Source: Schistosoma haematobium (Eukaryota > Platyhelminthes > Trematoda > Strigeidida > Schistosomatidae). Taken from it: a stretch of 64,000 nt of DNA. The notes under the pieces were generated by a model that saw only the letters and a list, made by a program, of their open reading frames with translations, searched no databases and had not been told where the DNA came from. The position numbers were made by a program, and so were the translations under genes. This document shows, piece after piece, positions 36,175-49,760 of this stretch. The stretch spans positions 14,749,501-14,813,500 of the forward strand of contig NC_067201.1 of NCBI RefSeq assembly GCF_000699445.3, given 5' to 3'. Each line of letters begins with the position of its first letter. Positions within the stretch are counted from its first letter, which is position 1.

Positions 36175-36430
36175 CTTGCTATTGTTTATTTGAATCTTCC
36201 CATTGATATTAGGACTGCAATCGATCAGTTCCTTATTGGCATATGTGCGTACTTTGCGTATTGTTTCGTTATAGCCTGAATTTACAGGCATTTTATGGAA
36301 TCCTTATATGGATTTCTTAACGTCAATGGGAATATTCAAACAAACAATACCAAGTGAATTTAACTTCATCCCATTGCACAAGCAAATGCCTATTAGGACT
36401 CAGTAGCTAAGTCGATAGCGTGATTTTGAC
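36175..36430 (+). mobile_element. Sm-alpha-type SINE fragment with hairpin tail
   Basis: Inverted segments TCTTCCCATTGATATTAGG (about 36192) and GTCAATGGGAATATTC (about 36335), followed by a tRNA-like start ACTCAGTAGCTAAGTCGATAG (split: ACTCAGTAGC, TAAGTCGATAG). No hammerhead. Confidence 0.55.
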
Positions 36431-36839
36431 TAGTTGGTTAGTGTTTTAGAGTTTACACAATTGACTGTAAATATTTTCTTGTTATCAGTAATGATTTAAG
36501 TGATCTGATTGTTGATATAATGGATTAAATTTTGATTAACCTTTGATGATACATGTAGATCTTCTGTTAATTGTCTAGATATAGCCAACTATAGAATAAC
36601 GTATGTCTGTAATAGTAATGATATAAACATAATGCCCAGTAGTATCCATCTGAACTCTGTAACTTAGTGCATAACGTTTTGGATTTTTGAAACTAAAGGT
36701 ACTGAGTTCTTTTCTCAATGTGAACATTGACATTAGTACGAAGATGCATCAAGCAGAAAATGACTGCTGCTAGTTACAATTCATCTATCCTTAATTTTGT
36801 TAATATTCTAAAAAATGATCTACGAATAAAATCAAACTT

Positions 36840-37290
36840 TTTTGACTTTGTATGCAGTGTTCGTGAGTCCTAAACTTGAGTACTGCATACAAGCGGCCAG
36901 CCTCTGTTTAAAAAAGGCAGTGAGCTTTTGGAAAAGTTTCAGAGAACAGCAACTAAACTGATTCCCGGAATAGCGAAGCTTCCGTATGGTACTAAACTGG
37001 CTAAGCTAAACCTATTCCCGTTATCATATCGAAGAACTAGAGGTGATTTGATTACAGTTTTCAAATTACTTAGTGATAAATTTGCACTCATATACCCTCA
37101 TTTTTCTTGTATTCCAAAACAGAGAATTTATGAGGACACTCCAAAAACGTTCACAAGCCCAGAACAAATTACTTGTCAGTTGACTATAAACTTTCCTATC
37201 GAATCATCAACGAGTAGAATTCATTACTTCAGTAGGTAGTTGAGGCTCCATCCATCAACTCTTTCAAAAGAAAGTTTTATCAACTGAGAG
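36840..37290 (+). mobile_element. CR1-like non-LTR retroelement fragment (post-RT region)
   Basis: SPKLEYCIQAASLCLKKGSE then LEKFQRTATKLIPGIA and LNLFPLSYRRTRGDLITVFK run from 36865 to 37070. This is the thumb and connection region of CR1/jockey-type RT. It stops at 37237-37239. No upstream RT core. Confidence 0.8.
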
Positions 37291-37837
37291 ACCACCATTG
37301 CCAAGACTAACACAAGTTATCAAGCCTTCTGTCCTTTCCGAACTAATGTATTGTATAATCATTCATTCTAAACATTTTCGAAAAGTTTAACTTATTTACA
37401 GAGTAATCATTATGTGTTTCCTGAGATTGTATCAGTCTTCCTATTTATTGAATGCATCAAGTAGTGTAATGTATTTACTTAATGTTAACAGAATCATATC
37501 AAACATTGTTATAAACTGTGAAATTTGATCATCATTAATTAAACTAAAATTAAGTACTGATCTTATTAATGTTTACATTATGCTGATTAAAATATGGAAT
37601 GGCTATGGACTTTAATCAGACTTTAAGGGCAATCATTTTTTAGTCCACTGACTTGACAGCATAATGAAAGAGTTTCTCAAATTTACGATTATCTGAACGT
37701 AATGTATTTTAAGATTAATTCATAGCGCATGAAGCGACTCAATCGCTTTATTTGATTACAAGAAGTCTTGTTTCGCATATTATTTTTACATTGTAGACAC
37801 ATAACTGCAATAATATGATGTGTTCTTTACAAAGAAA

Positions 37838-38218
37838 ATGACAACCGCTATATCTCGATCTAATAATGTTATTCTGTCATATCCCGGCGAGAATTATGAA
37901 TGTCGAAAAACAACACGTGTGACAGAGAGACCGAATCGTATTGAACGAGCACGTCGAACAAACGAAGAAGTAAATAATGTCCTGTTTGCCAAAGAAAATG
38001 ATCTACGAATTATAGCTGAAAACAAGGCAGCTCGTGATTGTAGGGAAACAAAACGTCATGCTCGTTTAGTTGCTATGCCGAAATGACGTGAAATAGAGGA
38101 AGAGCAATGGAAACATGAAGCTGAGATTGCTGCAGTTGTCCGTGCTGCTAGTGAAGAGCGCCGGAGGTTGGAAGTTGAATGTATTCGCAAGGAACGTGAT
38201 TCATATCTCAGAGGCTGA
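37838..38218 (+). pseudogene. Coiled-coil coding block with a premature stop, fused to an antisense LTR
   Basis: From the ATG at 37838 one frame encodes 82 residues, stops at TGA (38084-38086), then stays open for another 43 codons to 38218. The peptide is highly charged and helical (ERPNRIERARRTNEEV ... EEEQWKHEAEIAAVVRAASE), a likely coiled coil. I do not recognise the family. From about 38196 the sequence is the antisense strand of LTR family E, so the last eight or so codons are LTR-derived. No introns are visible, which fits a processed copy or a single stranded exon. A CGA-to-TGA change is the simplest explanation for the inner stop. Confidence 0.6.
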
Positions 38219-38391
38219 GATTGGTGTTCTTTACTCAACGAGCAGAGCTAGACAAGAAAAAGGACCGATAAGGAATCTAGACTGACCCTACAGGTTCATG
38301 AGTCATTGGTCCGTTCAATAAGCCACTGTTCTTTAATTGACAGTATCACTACGTTGTATATTAATAGGACACAAGTCCATAAAATATAACA
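38196..38391 (-). repeat. LTR family E, truncated
   Basis: Minus strand begins TGTTATAT at 38391 and matches 21234-21440 through GAACACCAATCTCAGCC. It ends abruptly where the coding-like block begins. Confidence 0.7.
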
Positions 38392-38933
38392 TATTCACAT
38401 TCTAAGTATCCAAAACTTCTTATCAATCAATCCAAAGTCATGAATTGATGGTGCATAAAACTGAGAATTCACACATAAAATATTTGTATATGGATTGCTG
38501 TCATCTGAATGTTCATCATATACTAACACAAAATAACGGAAATATTAAAAACAAAGTGGATTAATTGGCACCTACTAATTTTACTGAGGAACATTAAACT
38601 AGAATGAAATATCCATCTATTTTTCAATCATTTTCATTGAATCCATTAATTGATACTAATCTATAGGGAATACTATCAATAAAGTATATTTAATTATAGT
38701 AAATGCTTCCATATAAACATTCAGTATTTGTTTTATTATATAATAATTATTAAATCATTCATTTAATCAACATATATCAATCAAATTATGATATTCAATT
38801 ATTATTGATGAGTTAATAGAATGAATGTAAATAGGTTCATTTAAAATTACTTGTTTGATTGACAATCTAATAATAAATTTCGATAGTGTAATAAAGAAGA
38901 TGAAGATTATCAGAACTATGTAATCATATAAGC

Positions 38934-40160
<1,227 letters not shown>

Positions 40161-40289
40161 TACATTTTGAACAATTTGACCACATATAATATACTTGTTA
40201 AGAACATTTATATATAAAAATAAAAGGTCAACTAGACTAGAAACGGAGGGTAAGAGGAGACAAAGATAATAAAGAAAATAATTTGAAAC

Positions 40290-41300
40290 CTTATCACTCT
40301 AATATTACCAGAGTATGTTTAAGGTGATAGTATTTACACAAATGACGCTATTGATGGTGATGTTAAGTTGTCAAACAAAATATTAGTTGGAAATGGCTAT
40401 CTCCTTAAATTCATAAATAAATGGAAAGTTCATGGTATAGTGAGACCCATGTAGCGGTAAATAAATCCCCAAAATAAATAGCTCTGCAAGTCTTTGTCAT
40501 TTGATATTGACCACATTAGTTTTAATGGACTCACCTAGCTGAAGGCGCTCGATCACGCATCCACACCAGATCACGAGTGGCAACGCTATCCTCAACTTCT
40601 CCTACAATCGCTAGCCAGTATAGATCAGTCACTTCTCGATATTTTGATAGTCTATCAAATATATCATCGAATCTCTCCGTTTCTGACTTTTGAGTGTGTA
40701 TGGTTCCATTATAGGTGTTACTGGTTAAGGTGTTGTCAAACTCCAAATACTTGTGGCATCTTCACCTACTATACCCTTGGCAGGAAAAACGCCTGTCTGC
40801 ATCACCTTACCATTTAGAGGTGATTCGAATAGCATTTGATTGAAACAAAGGCTTAAATCAGTCATTAACAAGACGTATTACTCAGCAAAGGTCATTATCA
40901 AAGAAAAACAAGGTCCATCCTTAATCGAAAACCCAAAAGACATGAAAACGATTGTCACATCCCACTGTGTTTACCAATTTCAACGTGTGTGTGGCCACAC
41001 ATACATAGGGAGGAGTAATCGTAATCTCAGAATAAGTGTGTGAACATGTACCTTAATGGTTGCAAAAACAAATAGAATCGAATGACCCAATAAGAGTAGA
41101 GGATAAATATCCATCATCCACTATTGCCAAACACATAATTGAAACAGGACGTAGGATGGGTCTTAACTTCGATCTTTTGGTGTTGCACAAAAGTGCAAAA
41201 GGGTATATACTGAGGTCTATTAAAGCCTTAGCCATACGAAAATTTAAACCCCCTTTGTGTATTCAAAAGCAGTTTGTTCTCACCTTAAACCTACTCTGAT
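40290..41300 (+). mobile_element. Penelope-like element fragment split by a solo LTR
   Basis: Left part (to 40449) encodes DAIDGDVKLSNKILVGNGYL and FINKWKVHGIVRP. The right part (from 40765) encodes TIPLAGKTPVCITLPFRGDS, then the GIY-YIG nuclease region (CVYQFQRVCGHTYIGRSNRN at about 40963) and the tail KALAIRKFKPPLCIQKQ to 41299. A frameshift and a stop occur at about 41040-41055. Collinear with 58100-58540. Confidence 0.82.
40450..40764 (+). repeat. Solo LTR of the CsRn1-like element
   Basis: 315 bp, TGTAGCGG...CATCTTCA, matching the LTRs at 1-282 and 4878-5195 in the opposite orientation, with clear divergence. Flanked by CCCA and CCTA, a near-perfect 4-bp duplication. Confidence 0.88.
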
Positions 41301-41554
41301 AATATTAGCTTATTATCTAGAGTGATGCGGTTTCAAATTATTTTCACATTATTTTAACATCTTCTTTATTACCATCTTTTTTCTCTTACCTTACATTTGT
41401 CTAGCAGACCTTTTAATTTTTCACATAAGTGTTCTTAGCATGTGTATGTGTGATCAGATTGTTCGAAATGTATTGCGCTAATATGTCATCACATAGTTCT
41501 GATAATCTTTGTCTTTTTATTACACTATCGAAATCTAATGATGTTTTAACTTGG

Positions 41555-42010
41555 TATTGTTTTAAATTGTATCTTCCAATTGAGATTTAAGACTACAATT
41601 GATCAGTCTCTTATTGGCATATGTGCATACTGTGCGTATGCCTCAATATTGCCTTAATTCAAAGACTTTTTGTAAGAAATGATGGATAGTGGCTAGCAGT
41701 GGAATCCAGGACGCGCGTTCCATCCTATTTGGTACTCGTCAGCAGGATGCACCTACATCTCAGAGTTGATGTTCACTCTGGGACCCGAACCCAGTACCAT
41801 TCGCTCCAAGCGCCATTGCCTGTAAATTAAGGCAATATTGAGGCATACTCACAGTGTGCACATGTGCCAATAAGAGACTGATCAATTACAGTCCTAAATC
41901 TCAATGGGAAGATGCAAGCCAAAACAATACCAAGTGAATTAAACTTTACTCCATTGCACAAGTAAGTGGCTATCAGGAATCAGTAGCTGAGTGGATAACG
42001 CTATGGCGTT
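41555..42010 (-). mobile_element. Sm-alpha-type hammerhead SINE with inverted terminal repeats
   Basis: 41570-41660 and 41825-41915 are inverted copies of the same tail (GATCAGTCTCTTATTGGCAT and its complement). The hammerhead lies between, at 41682-41752 on minus: CUGACGA, stem II, GGAA in place of GAAA, GUC, and stem I. A tRNA-like stretch lies at 41955-42000. A13 of the core is changed. Confidence 0.75.
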
Positions 42011-42124
42011 ATCATTACCTAATGATGTTTTGTTCTTTATTTACTAAATTCAGATAATAGAAAAAGTCATTTGATTGACAGTATTCTAGATGGTTCAATC
42101 TAATATAAGTTTGTGTAGATTGTT

Positions 42125-42380
42125 GATTTTTGATTGAGACCCTGTACAGATAATTAGCGTGTGCTCATTAGTAACTAACTTTGAGAGAGAATTTTCAGAG
42201 TTATAGTAAGAAACCGTGACTAGTGGAGTTCAACAGTGTCGAGTATGAGGCAGTTACCCACTTAACACAATCGAAGATGGTCGTGCAATATCATGGATTG
42301 ATTGAAGTTGAACATAAGCACCGTTGGATACCGACTCAATGGTCTAGAGTTTAAGTGTTCGTGCTCAAGATATCAGATGA
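42125..42380 (+). repeat. Family 2 SINE, 5' part
   Basis: Shares GTGTGCTCATTAGTAACTA, GTGACTAGTGGAGTTCAACA and GTCGTGCAATATCATGGATT with 35710-35870. Ends in an A-box-like CTCAATGGTCTAGAG. No hammerhead. Confidence 0.6.
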
Positions 42381-42399
42381 TTTCAGGTTTTCAGTGATT

Positions 42400-43920
42400 G
42401 CAAAAATTAGACAGGTTGGTGGTTTTAATTTAATTTAACCTTCTCCACAGTCTTACATCAGTACTGAAGTTCAGTCTGATCTACTGCATCATTTCTGTAT
42501 TCATTATAAATTGAAGTCCAACGTTACCCCTTAAGTTGTAATGCATTCGGGGGCTCTACGATACGTCTAATTTCCGACCATTGCATCATATTTAGATTTA
42601 CTGTGGATACTTTTTATCTGTTCTAACCATAAAAACCTATCAAATTTGTAAATTAGATCATATTGTCGTACCAACACTACACACACTTCAGTATCTTTTG
42701 ATATGGAAACTATAACGTCAGCCTTGAGAAGAGGTGTAATCATTGGTATAATGCTATGTGATTTTAATCCAATTGCAAATAGAAAAAAAAGAACGAAGGC
42801 AGAGAGTAAGGAACAAAAAACTTACTATCATAAGTCCCAAATATTTCTCTTGGACTGTTTTCTCTTGAGAAGGAATTCAAAACTATTGTCTGAAAATCAT
42901 TTAAATGTATACTATAATATTAATTAATAAGCTCACCTAGTTTTGAAGCATGAATACTCCTGAAGGATTCATTATCACTTAATTCCTTTCATGCTGCGAA
43001 GCTTAATGATGATATACTCTTGATCTATTTGAATGTTCTAAATTCATTGACTGTACTGAATAGCATATCAACAATTTAAAAATGAAATACTGAATGACCT
43101 ATTAGGTAAACAGATTTCACTGAATATAAAAAAACATTAATAAATGTATAGATTCTATTGAATAAACCATTTTGGACATGACTATAAACCTGTTCTTATC
43201 TTGTTAACTAGAAATACTATTGCTTTACTCTCTTATCACTTGAATTGTACATGTTCCAACTGGATAGCAACAATATTGAGAATCTTTGTTGTTGTTGTTG
43301 TTGTAGTATTAGAGAATCTCCTGGGTTTTAGTGTGTTTAATGAAACTACATACTGATCAAATCATAAAAAACGAAAGAATACTGATTATAAACTTATAAT
43401 TAATTGGGAAATTAAACAATATTTTTTTATACTGACGATGGAAAAACTCTTGCAAAGTTAAATCCATACTTATGTCAGAAGCTAGTGGATGTTTGGACTC
43501 AGTAGTTCAATGAATAGTTCGTTATAGTTTGAAGCTGTAGTTGTCTGCTTTTAAATTCTAAAATAAAAAGTACTACTGGAATGTAGATACAATCACCTCG
43601 TCAGTCTCAATTGGGATGGGACAAATTTTTTGAATTCTGCTACTAGCTGCTACCCAACTTCATTAATATCTAATCTGTAAGATTCAATTTTCATTATGTT
43701 AAGTCATTCATACGTGTACATTTTCATTGTAGTCAAAGTGTCTTACTGTTTCTGTAATACTACTTATAGTATGTACTGTGAGAAAAATAAGAAATCTAAT
43801 TGTTTTATACGCATGAAACAAGCATAAATAAAGATCGTTTCGTTATTCAGTCAAATTCTGTTACGGTTAGACTTCTAGTTACCAGTTCATATAATGTGAA
43901 CTGTTAATCAAAGTAATTTT
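42400..43920. other. Intergenic; no gene seen
   Basis: AT-rich. One lysine-rich 74-codon ORF (42703-42927) lacks a motif. A short (GTT)n tract lies at about 43288-43302. Confidence 0.4.
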
Positions 43921-43924
43921 GTAG

Positions 43925-44485
43925 TTGATTGATCGCTGAGTAGTTTCCAATGTCTAGCCCAATATGTAGTTCTTTATAGCTGTTGAGTTTTATCGATCAA
44001 ACTGTAATGTGGCTACTAATAAGTTACTCGTCAACACATGCAATGTTGATATGTTAATTTATTTGAGGTAATAGTTAGTAAGCTCTGTTTAATCTGGGTT
44101 TTCTGAAGGTGGCACGAGTAAGTCATACCCGCAATACTTTAGGAACCAATGTTCTCTGATGGATCCCAATTTTCATCATTTAGTTTCACCAATTAACGGT
44201 TCAAAAAACTGTATGTGATGTCAAGTGAGTTAAAGCAGTGACCACACTGAAACTTAATCTGTAGGTTTATATCAGTACAAAACGACTAGGCTAATAGGAC
44301 ATCGGCTCCTACTCAATGATCACTCAGTTTTACAGTGGATAAGTTAAGGCCAGGATAATTCAGCAGTGGTGTCTCAGACTTTCAAGCAGGATGACCCAAG
44401 TACAAATCCTACAAAAAGTGTCAGTCACTTCAAGATAATAGGTACGGCACGTTGACAAATATCAAGTAGCGCGAAAAATTAATCC
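43925..44485 (+). repeat. Degenerate third-family SINE
   Basis: The left part resembles 16138-16240 (GATCGCTGAGTAGTTTCCAA, GTTTTATCGATCAAACTG, GTGGCTACTA). The right part has a tRNA-like AGTACAAATCCTAC and a poorly kept hammerhead-like TTGACAAATATC...GCGCGAAAA. Confidence 0.4.
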
Positions 44486-44489
44486 AGGA

Positions 44490-45755
44490 TTTTCTATCTT
44501 CTGCATACAACCACCCAACAAAGTTCCTTTAGTAATTTTGCTGACTATAAAAACGTAATACATTACCGTTGTAATAAGATTCAACTTTTACCATTAAAAA
44601 TGACGGTATAATGTTGTCTATCTTTAGTTTCTTACACGTTGATTGTGATCTTATTATTTTATTTTATTAAGTACTCATTTACTAAAACTATAGTGGATTA
44701 ATCAATGTTCAGGAAATATTGGCTCAGTCATTTTGGGACTTATATGTCTCAGTAATCACCATTTAAATCGAATTCACCATGGAACTAAAGTGACCTATAG
44801 ATATTTGTTTGCTAACTTATGGAAATGGGCAAAAATTAGCTTAAATAAACCTCATAAGGAATACAGTATATAGTCAAAGCATGACAACATTAAGACCAGT
44901 AGTGTTCGATTATATAAGGGCGATTGGTGTCAAATAAATTTATGTTTAGAACAAGTAGGTACTAGTGTTGTTGATTCACGTACAAAGTAAATTTTATATT
45001 GAATAGAATGGAAAATTGTGGACCACTGTCAAGCTGATACATTCTTATGATACAACTTTGATATTATAGTTTGGATTGCCTTGAAATTCGGCATTATAGA
45101 GGAAAGTTATACTTGACGGTAAATATTCATCCTCGAATGGCCCTGAAGCTAGATCTTGATATAGTAAACGACATCACGAGAAATTTCTCTCGTGTACACG
45201 ATTTTTTGAAAGAATTTATCTTGTTACTTGTAAAATAATCAGTAATATGAAAAGCTAAAGATGTTTTACTTATCCTCACAAAACATAATACCCCATCATA
45301 ACCAATTATATAGTTTACTAGATCAGTGTTCAGAATTTATTGCAGCTTTATCAGTTCATTCCATTCTTTTTGAAGGAGCGTAGCCAATCTGAAAATCAAT
45401 AATTTAAGCTATTGCTCGATTAACTCCTTTTTGCATCAATTTTTGATCCTAAGGACAATAACTGTTCAGTCTCTTTAGGTATACATACATCGTGAGTGGA
45501 CTGCTTCGAAATCGTCAGATATTTACCAGTACCTTCTTTAGTAGGGTTTTGTATTGGCCTTCAGTGTATTTAATAGGATTTATTTAATCCTAAATAGGAG
45601 TTGTCTGCTGAATGTACCTGTTTATGAATATCTTGTAATATCAAGGCAATCCAGTGAAGTTGAACGTACATCGAAAGAAACTGATTACTTTCGGTCCTTA
45701 ATAATAACACTATGCCACTAACGCTTAACCTTAAGATAATCTTTTCTGGACAGGC
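44490..45755. other. Intergenic; no gene seen
   Basis: Nothing recognised except a 7-bp hairpin, CACGAGA/TCTCGTG, at about 45174-45193. Confidence 0.4.
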
Positions 45756-45764
45756 TAGAATCTA

Positions 45765-45925
45765 CATGAATTCAGTAGCTCAGCAGATAACGCACTAGTC
45801 ATTTGCAACAAAGGGCATTGAGTTTCAGCCCCTCTGTCAACACCAATATGGGTTTTGCTAGTAAATCCAACTGACTAGTCTCAAATAAGATCAAATGCGC
45901 ATCCTGAACTCCACTGGTAGCCAGT
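45765..45925 (+). repeat. Degenerate Sm-alpha-type SINE
   Basis: tRNA-like TCAGTAGCTCAGCAGATAAC, then a hammerhead relic (CTGACTAGTCTCAAATAAGATC) and the stem I strand CTCCACTGGTAGCC. GAAA has become CAAA. Confidence 0.55.
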
Positions 45926-46419
45926 AACCTACTTTAGTTAAAAAATATTAATCGATTAGTTTAAAGTTTCATTATATCATTATTTCTACACCATTACACA
46001 TTGAATAATAGAGTCGTTTGTGCAAAGAAGAATAAGTGCCCAACCATATCTTAATATCTATTGTCTATAATAATAAAATAAGATGTGAACCGAAATAGAT
46101 AAAGTGAGATTTCAATTCAGAACTCGATAACCTAGTGAATAACCATTTACCCAATTCTACGATTGAAAAAAACAACCGTTAAAATCTTTGACAGTGATAC
46201 TAAGAATTATGAGTTCAGGTCGTTGAAAGAGTGATAAGTATTAAACTGTTAGTAAATCCTGTAAAACATGATATTTAAGTCAAACAAATTTCCAAATCAT
46301 CTAAAATTTGACTAATAGTTATTCAGCTGTCACGTTTTCCAAAACCTTGATTTCATCACATAATAACGTTTATACTCACGCATATGTTATCAGTCCCAAT
46401 AATGAAATTACTATAATCT

Positions 46420-46700
46420 CCACAAAACCCCTTCTTATACTAATCAATATATGCTCACTAGTGACTGGATTCAAGAGGTATATCTTGGAGTTCTAGTGAG
46501 AAGCAGTGATCAGTGGAGTTCAACTAGGTCTGTTGTGAGATAGTAATTCACTGATGACAATGGTGGATGTGTCGCTCAATTTCGTGGATTAGTTGAAGTT
46601 AGACATTAACACCATTGGATGCCGGCTGGCTCAGTGATCTAGTGGTTAAGCGCTCGAGCACGAGACAAATATGGTCTTAATCTTAAATCTCGTGGTTTTT
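46420..46700 (+). repeat. Family 2 SINE, tRNA-headed, no hammerhead
   Basis: 5' body as at 62050. A box in GGCTCAGTGATCTAGTGGTT at about 46627, decayed B box at about 46675. Confidence 0.6.
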
Positions 46701-46924
46701 ACAGTTTAGCTATGCTGAATGAAATGTTTTGTATTTTGAGAAAGAACAAAATTGCAATATCTTTTTTTGTAAAGCAAAATGTTCATTTTTTGGTATCTCA
46801 TATTCAGTATTAAAAAACGGACAGAAAAAGCTTGAAATCTTCCTACCACCATTTAAAACTAACTGACAAACTATATTTGATTAGCGAATAAGACCGTGAA
46901 CAATTATAATAATCTTCTTCACTA

Positions 46925-47045
46925 TTCAATGAAGTTTCTCCGCCTGTAGATCTAGGGTCACTACCAGTCTCAAGCCCAGGTAAAGGAGGAGAGTTGGGCA
47001 TGAGGTTAGCGACCCCATCCCGTAAAAGAGTAACCCGCTGAAAAA
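46925..47045 (+). repeat. GC-rich repeat fragment
   Basis: A GC-rich island (CAAGCCCAGGTAAAGGAGGA, CGACCCCATCCCGTAAAAG) in AT-rich DNA, in the style of the untranslated parts of schistosome non-LTR elements. Family not established. Confidence 0.4.
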
Positions 47046-47049
47046 ACGC

Positions 47050-47510
47050 TAATTATTCAATGAAGTATTTTTTGTCATTTCATATTTTTAAATGAAGTTA
47101 TGATTCTACATGCTGTTACCAATTAGAACATTATTTATCATCGTAAACTAGAAAAAGCTTAAAAAGCCATTGATCATCAGAAACTACTGGACAATTATCT
47201 TATCCGAAACTGTAATTATTTTATAGATACAAACTGAAGAATATCCGTTAGTTCAGTTATCATAAAATATGCCAAAATATTAGTGATTAGTTACTCAGTA
47301 TTGTCCAGTTTTTATTAGGTCAGTTCTGAAAGTAAATTACTACCATATAATTCTTCTGATCAAAGTTTCCATTAAGCATGGCAAACACAGACAGATATTA
47401 TCAATATAGAGCCTAGAACAGATGTTCATTAGCCTAAGTTGCCATATCACATTAACACAAAGAGAGTAAATAAACATAATATATTGTAAAGTGACCGAAA
47501 TACTATAGAA
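47050..47510. other. Intergenic; no gene seen
   Basis: AT-rich, no motif-bearing ORF. Confidence 0.4.
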
Positions 47511-47514
47511 GTAA

Positions 47515-47900
47515 CGATAATGAGAAACCTTGTAAATATGGTTTCAAAAGGCGGAGTGAAAGGTGTGTATAAAGGGGTACTGGAATCAAAAATTGAATGG
47601 GGGAGAAATTGTGAATGCGTACTCTCTATTGCGAGCGATTCTGCGCTATTTCACAGTCTCCAACGTTTGATTGCGGCTATCAGACTAACCCCAATTAGGC
47701 AGTCTGCATTCACTAACATGAGTTAAACTAACAGTCACTATCTTCATGGACTGATACCACATTTTGATTTGGCTTTCCTAACTTTTTTCAGCCTACTCTA
47801 GTACTGGCAAGAATCGCGGACCAAAGTAGAAGCTGGTTATGCATATGTAGTACATATCTTAACGATTCCAGTCAATGAACATCCACTACCTCATTAAGTG
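47515..47900 (+). repeat. Probable dispersed-repeat fragment
   Basis: A GC-richer block with a 68-codon ORF (47520-47726). Phrases such as CATTCACTAACATGAGTTAA and TCTTCATGGACTGATACCAC look like a schistosome repeat. No second copy in the window. Confidence 0.35.
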
Positions 47901-47999
47901 ATCACTAAGCAAAGAAACTATAAAATGTAAATATTTTCGTCTCTTGGGAATTTCTTTGAGACATTTCCAATTAATTATTTTATAACTGACATCACTAAT

Positions 48000-48135
48000 T
48001 GATATTGGTTAGATGAACACTGAAATCTAGGAAGCATAGGACAGTTGCTTAGTCCCAGTATGGGACTTCTCACATGAAGTCATATCCATGACGTTCAAGT
48101 TTCCCTGAGCTTGCATAAGCTTCAAACCAATCAGC
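48000..48135 (-). repeat. Degenerate family 2 hammerhead SINE
   Basis: Minus strand keeps AAGTCCCATACTGGGACTAA, a perfect stem II, but the CUGA box and GAAA are both altered. Confidence 0.5.
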
Positions 48136-48346
48136 TGAGGTTTAATTTAGATAAATTCATAATTTTATATGATTATCTTCTAATACCATTTGCAGGTAAC
48201 TCTCTGATATCATATACGATTGAACTACATCTTTTAAAACAACCATATCAGTATATGCGGTTAACATATAAAATTAATAAGTAAACTAAATCAAAATCGG
48301 TTACGTTTATTGTAGCAACTGCACGATTGGAAAATAAATGACGGAG

Positions 48347-48600
48347 TGTTATAACTGTGACTGCAGATTAGAGCGCAGCGAATTATCGATCGGACCAAAG
48401 ACGCGTAAAACACATAAGAACGACCTAGAGTCCCGATTGGCCCTGCTTCCCTGTCTAGCCCAGCCAGTTGAGTCCAGAACACAAGTCTCAGCCTCTGAGA
48501 TACGAATCATTATATTTCAAACATACGCTGTTTATATACCAATCAAGCAGACCACAGAGTACCATAAAATAGAAAATAACATTTGTACAATACTTGGCCA
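48347..48600 (+). repeat. LTR family E, 3'-truncated
   Basis: Begins TGTTATAACTGTGACTGC and follows 30410-30655, then diverges at ACTTGGCCA into the tandem repeat below. Confidence 0.7.
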
Positions 48601-48682
48601 ACAGGAAAATGACACGTGAAATAAATATTGACCAGTAGGGAAACGACACGTGAAGTAAATATTGACCAATAGGAAAATGATA
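48594..48682. repeat. Short tandem repeat, about 34-bp unit, 2.7 copies
   Basis: Units contain TTGACCARTAGG, AAAYGACACGTGAARTAAA with a few substitutions. Joins the truncated LTR. Confidence 0.8.
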
Positions 48683-48874
48683 CCATTTTAAGTCCAAGGT
48701 TAGCATTAGACTTAACAGGATAATTTTTGAGATATTTTTCAGAATAACATATTTGGTACTGAAACAACTGATAATAACTTCCTAACTGACTGCTAGTTTG
48801 TCAGTTTATTCCTAAAACGAACCCCAAACGGCAGAGAGAAAGTAGGAAATATAAAACGCTTCAACTGAAGTTTA

Positions 48875-49090
48875 ACAAATGCCCCGGTACTGCCGAGAGT
48901 AGGGAGAGTCCACTCTCCTCCTCTCAATGCTCTCACATGGCCACATGTACATAGCATCTGCCAGCGAAGTCCTACTCACTGACTTCTCGTGGCGGGGATG
49001 TTGTTTACCAAATTGAAAAGCGAATGTCCGGCGCTTTAACCGGATCGTTGGACACAGAGAGTCCACCTAGGGGAGTTGGAAAACCTTGAT
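48875..49090 (-). repeat. Dispersed repeat A, copy 2
   Basis: Inverted match to 15780-16010, including the ACTTCTCGTGGCGGGGATGT segment. Confidence 0.65.
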
Positions 49091-49389
49091 TCATTTTAAG
49101 TTTAATTTATGCACATAAAGCATGAGTATTTGTTAATATAGGGATGGTCTTAACATTATGAAACCTTCAAGAAATACATTGATTTCAATAAAATAAATTA
49201 ATAGTCACCTAATGAGACAAGTTTCCATTGTTCGTTGTTTTGGGCAAAATAGTTTTTAGCTTTCTCCTAGTATCTATAGATATCTTCAAAGAATTTTAAA
49301 AAGCTCTCAATATAACATTTACAGAAATTTAATATACATTTAGTGACTTAAAATTAGCATAGTTATAAATACTAAGATATTTATGATAT

Positions 49390-49760
49390 TATAAGCAAAG
49401 ATGGATAATGGCTAACACTGGAATCTAGGACGCGCGTTCCATCCTGTTTAGGACTCGTCAGCTGGATGTACCTGCATCTCAGGGTTGATATACACTCTGG
49501 GACTTGAACTCAGTCCCGTTCGCTTCAAACCCCATCGCGTTATCCACTTAGCTACTGAATCCTGATAGCCACTTACTTGTGCAAAGGGATGAAGTTTAAT
49601 TCACTTGGTATTGTTTTACTTGAATCTTCCTATTGATGTTTTAGGACTGTAATTGATCAGTCTCTTATTGGCATATGTGCATACTGTGCGTATTGCCTCG
49701 ACATTGCCTTAATTTAGAAGTATTATAAGCAAAGATGGATAATGGCTAACAGTGATATTG
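49390..49760 (-). mobile_element. Sm-alpha-type hammerhead SINE
   Basis: Hammerhead at 49401-49472 (minus: CUGACGA, stem II, GGAA, GCGCGUC). B box GAGTTCAAGTCCC at about 49500. A-box region near 49545. Tail TGATCAGTCTCTTATTGGCA at about 49655. The first 20 bp of the unit recur at 49730, suggesting a partial tandem copy. Confidence 0.75.

Noticed and set aside
42703..42927. 74-codon lysine-rich ORF
   Set aside because: Single isolated ORF of a length expected by chance, no motif.
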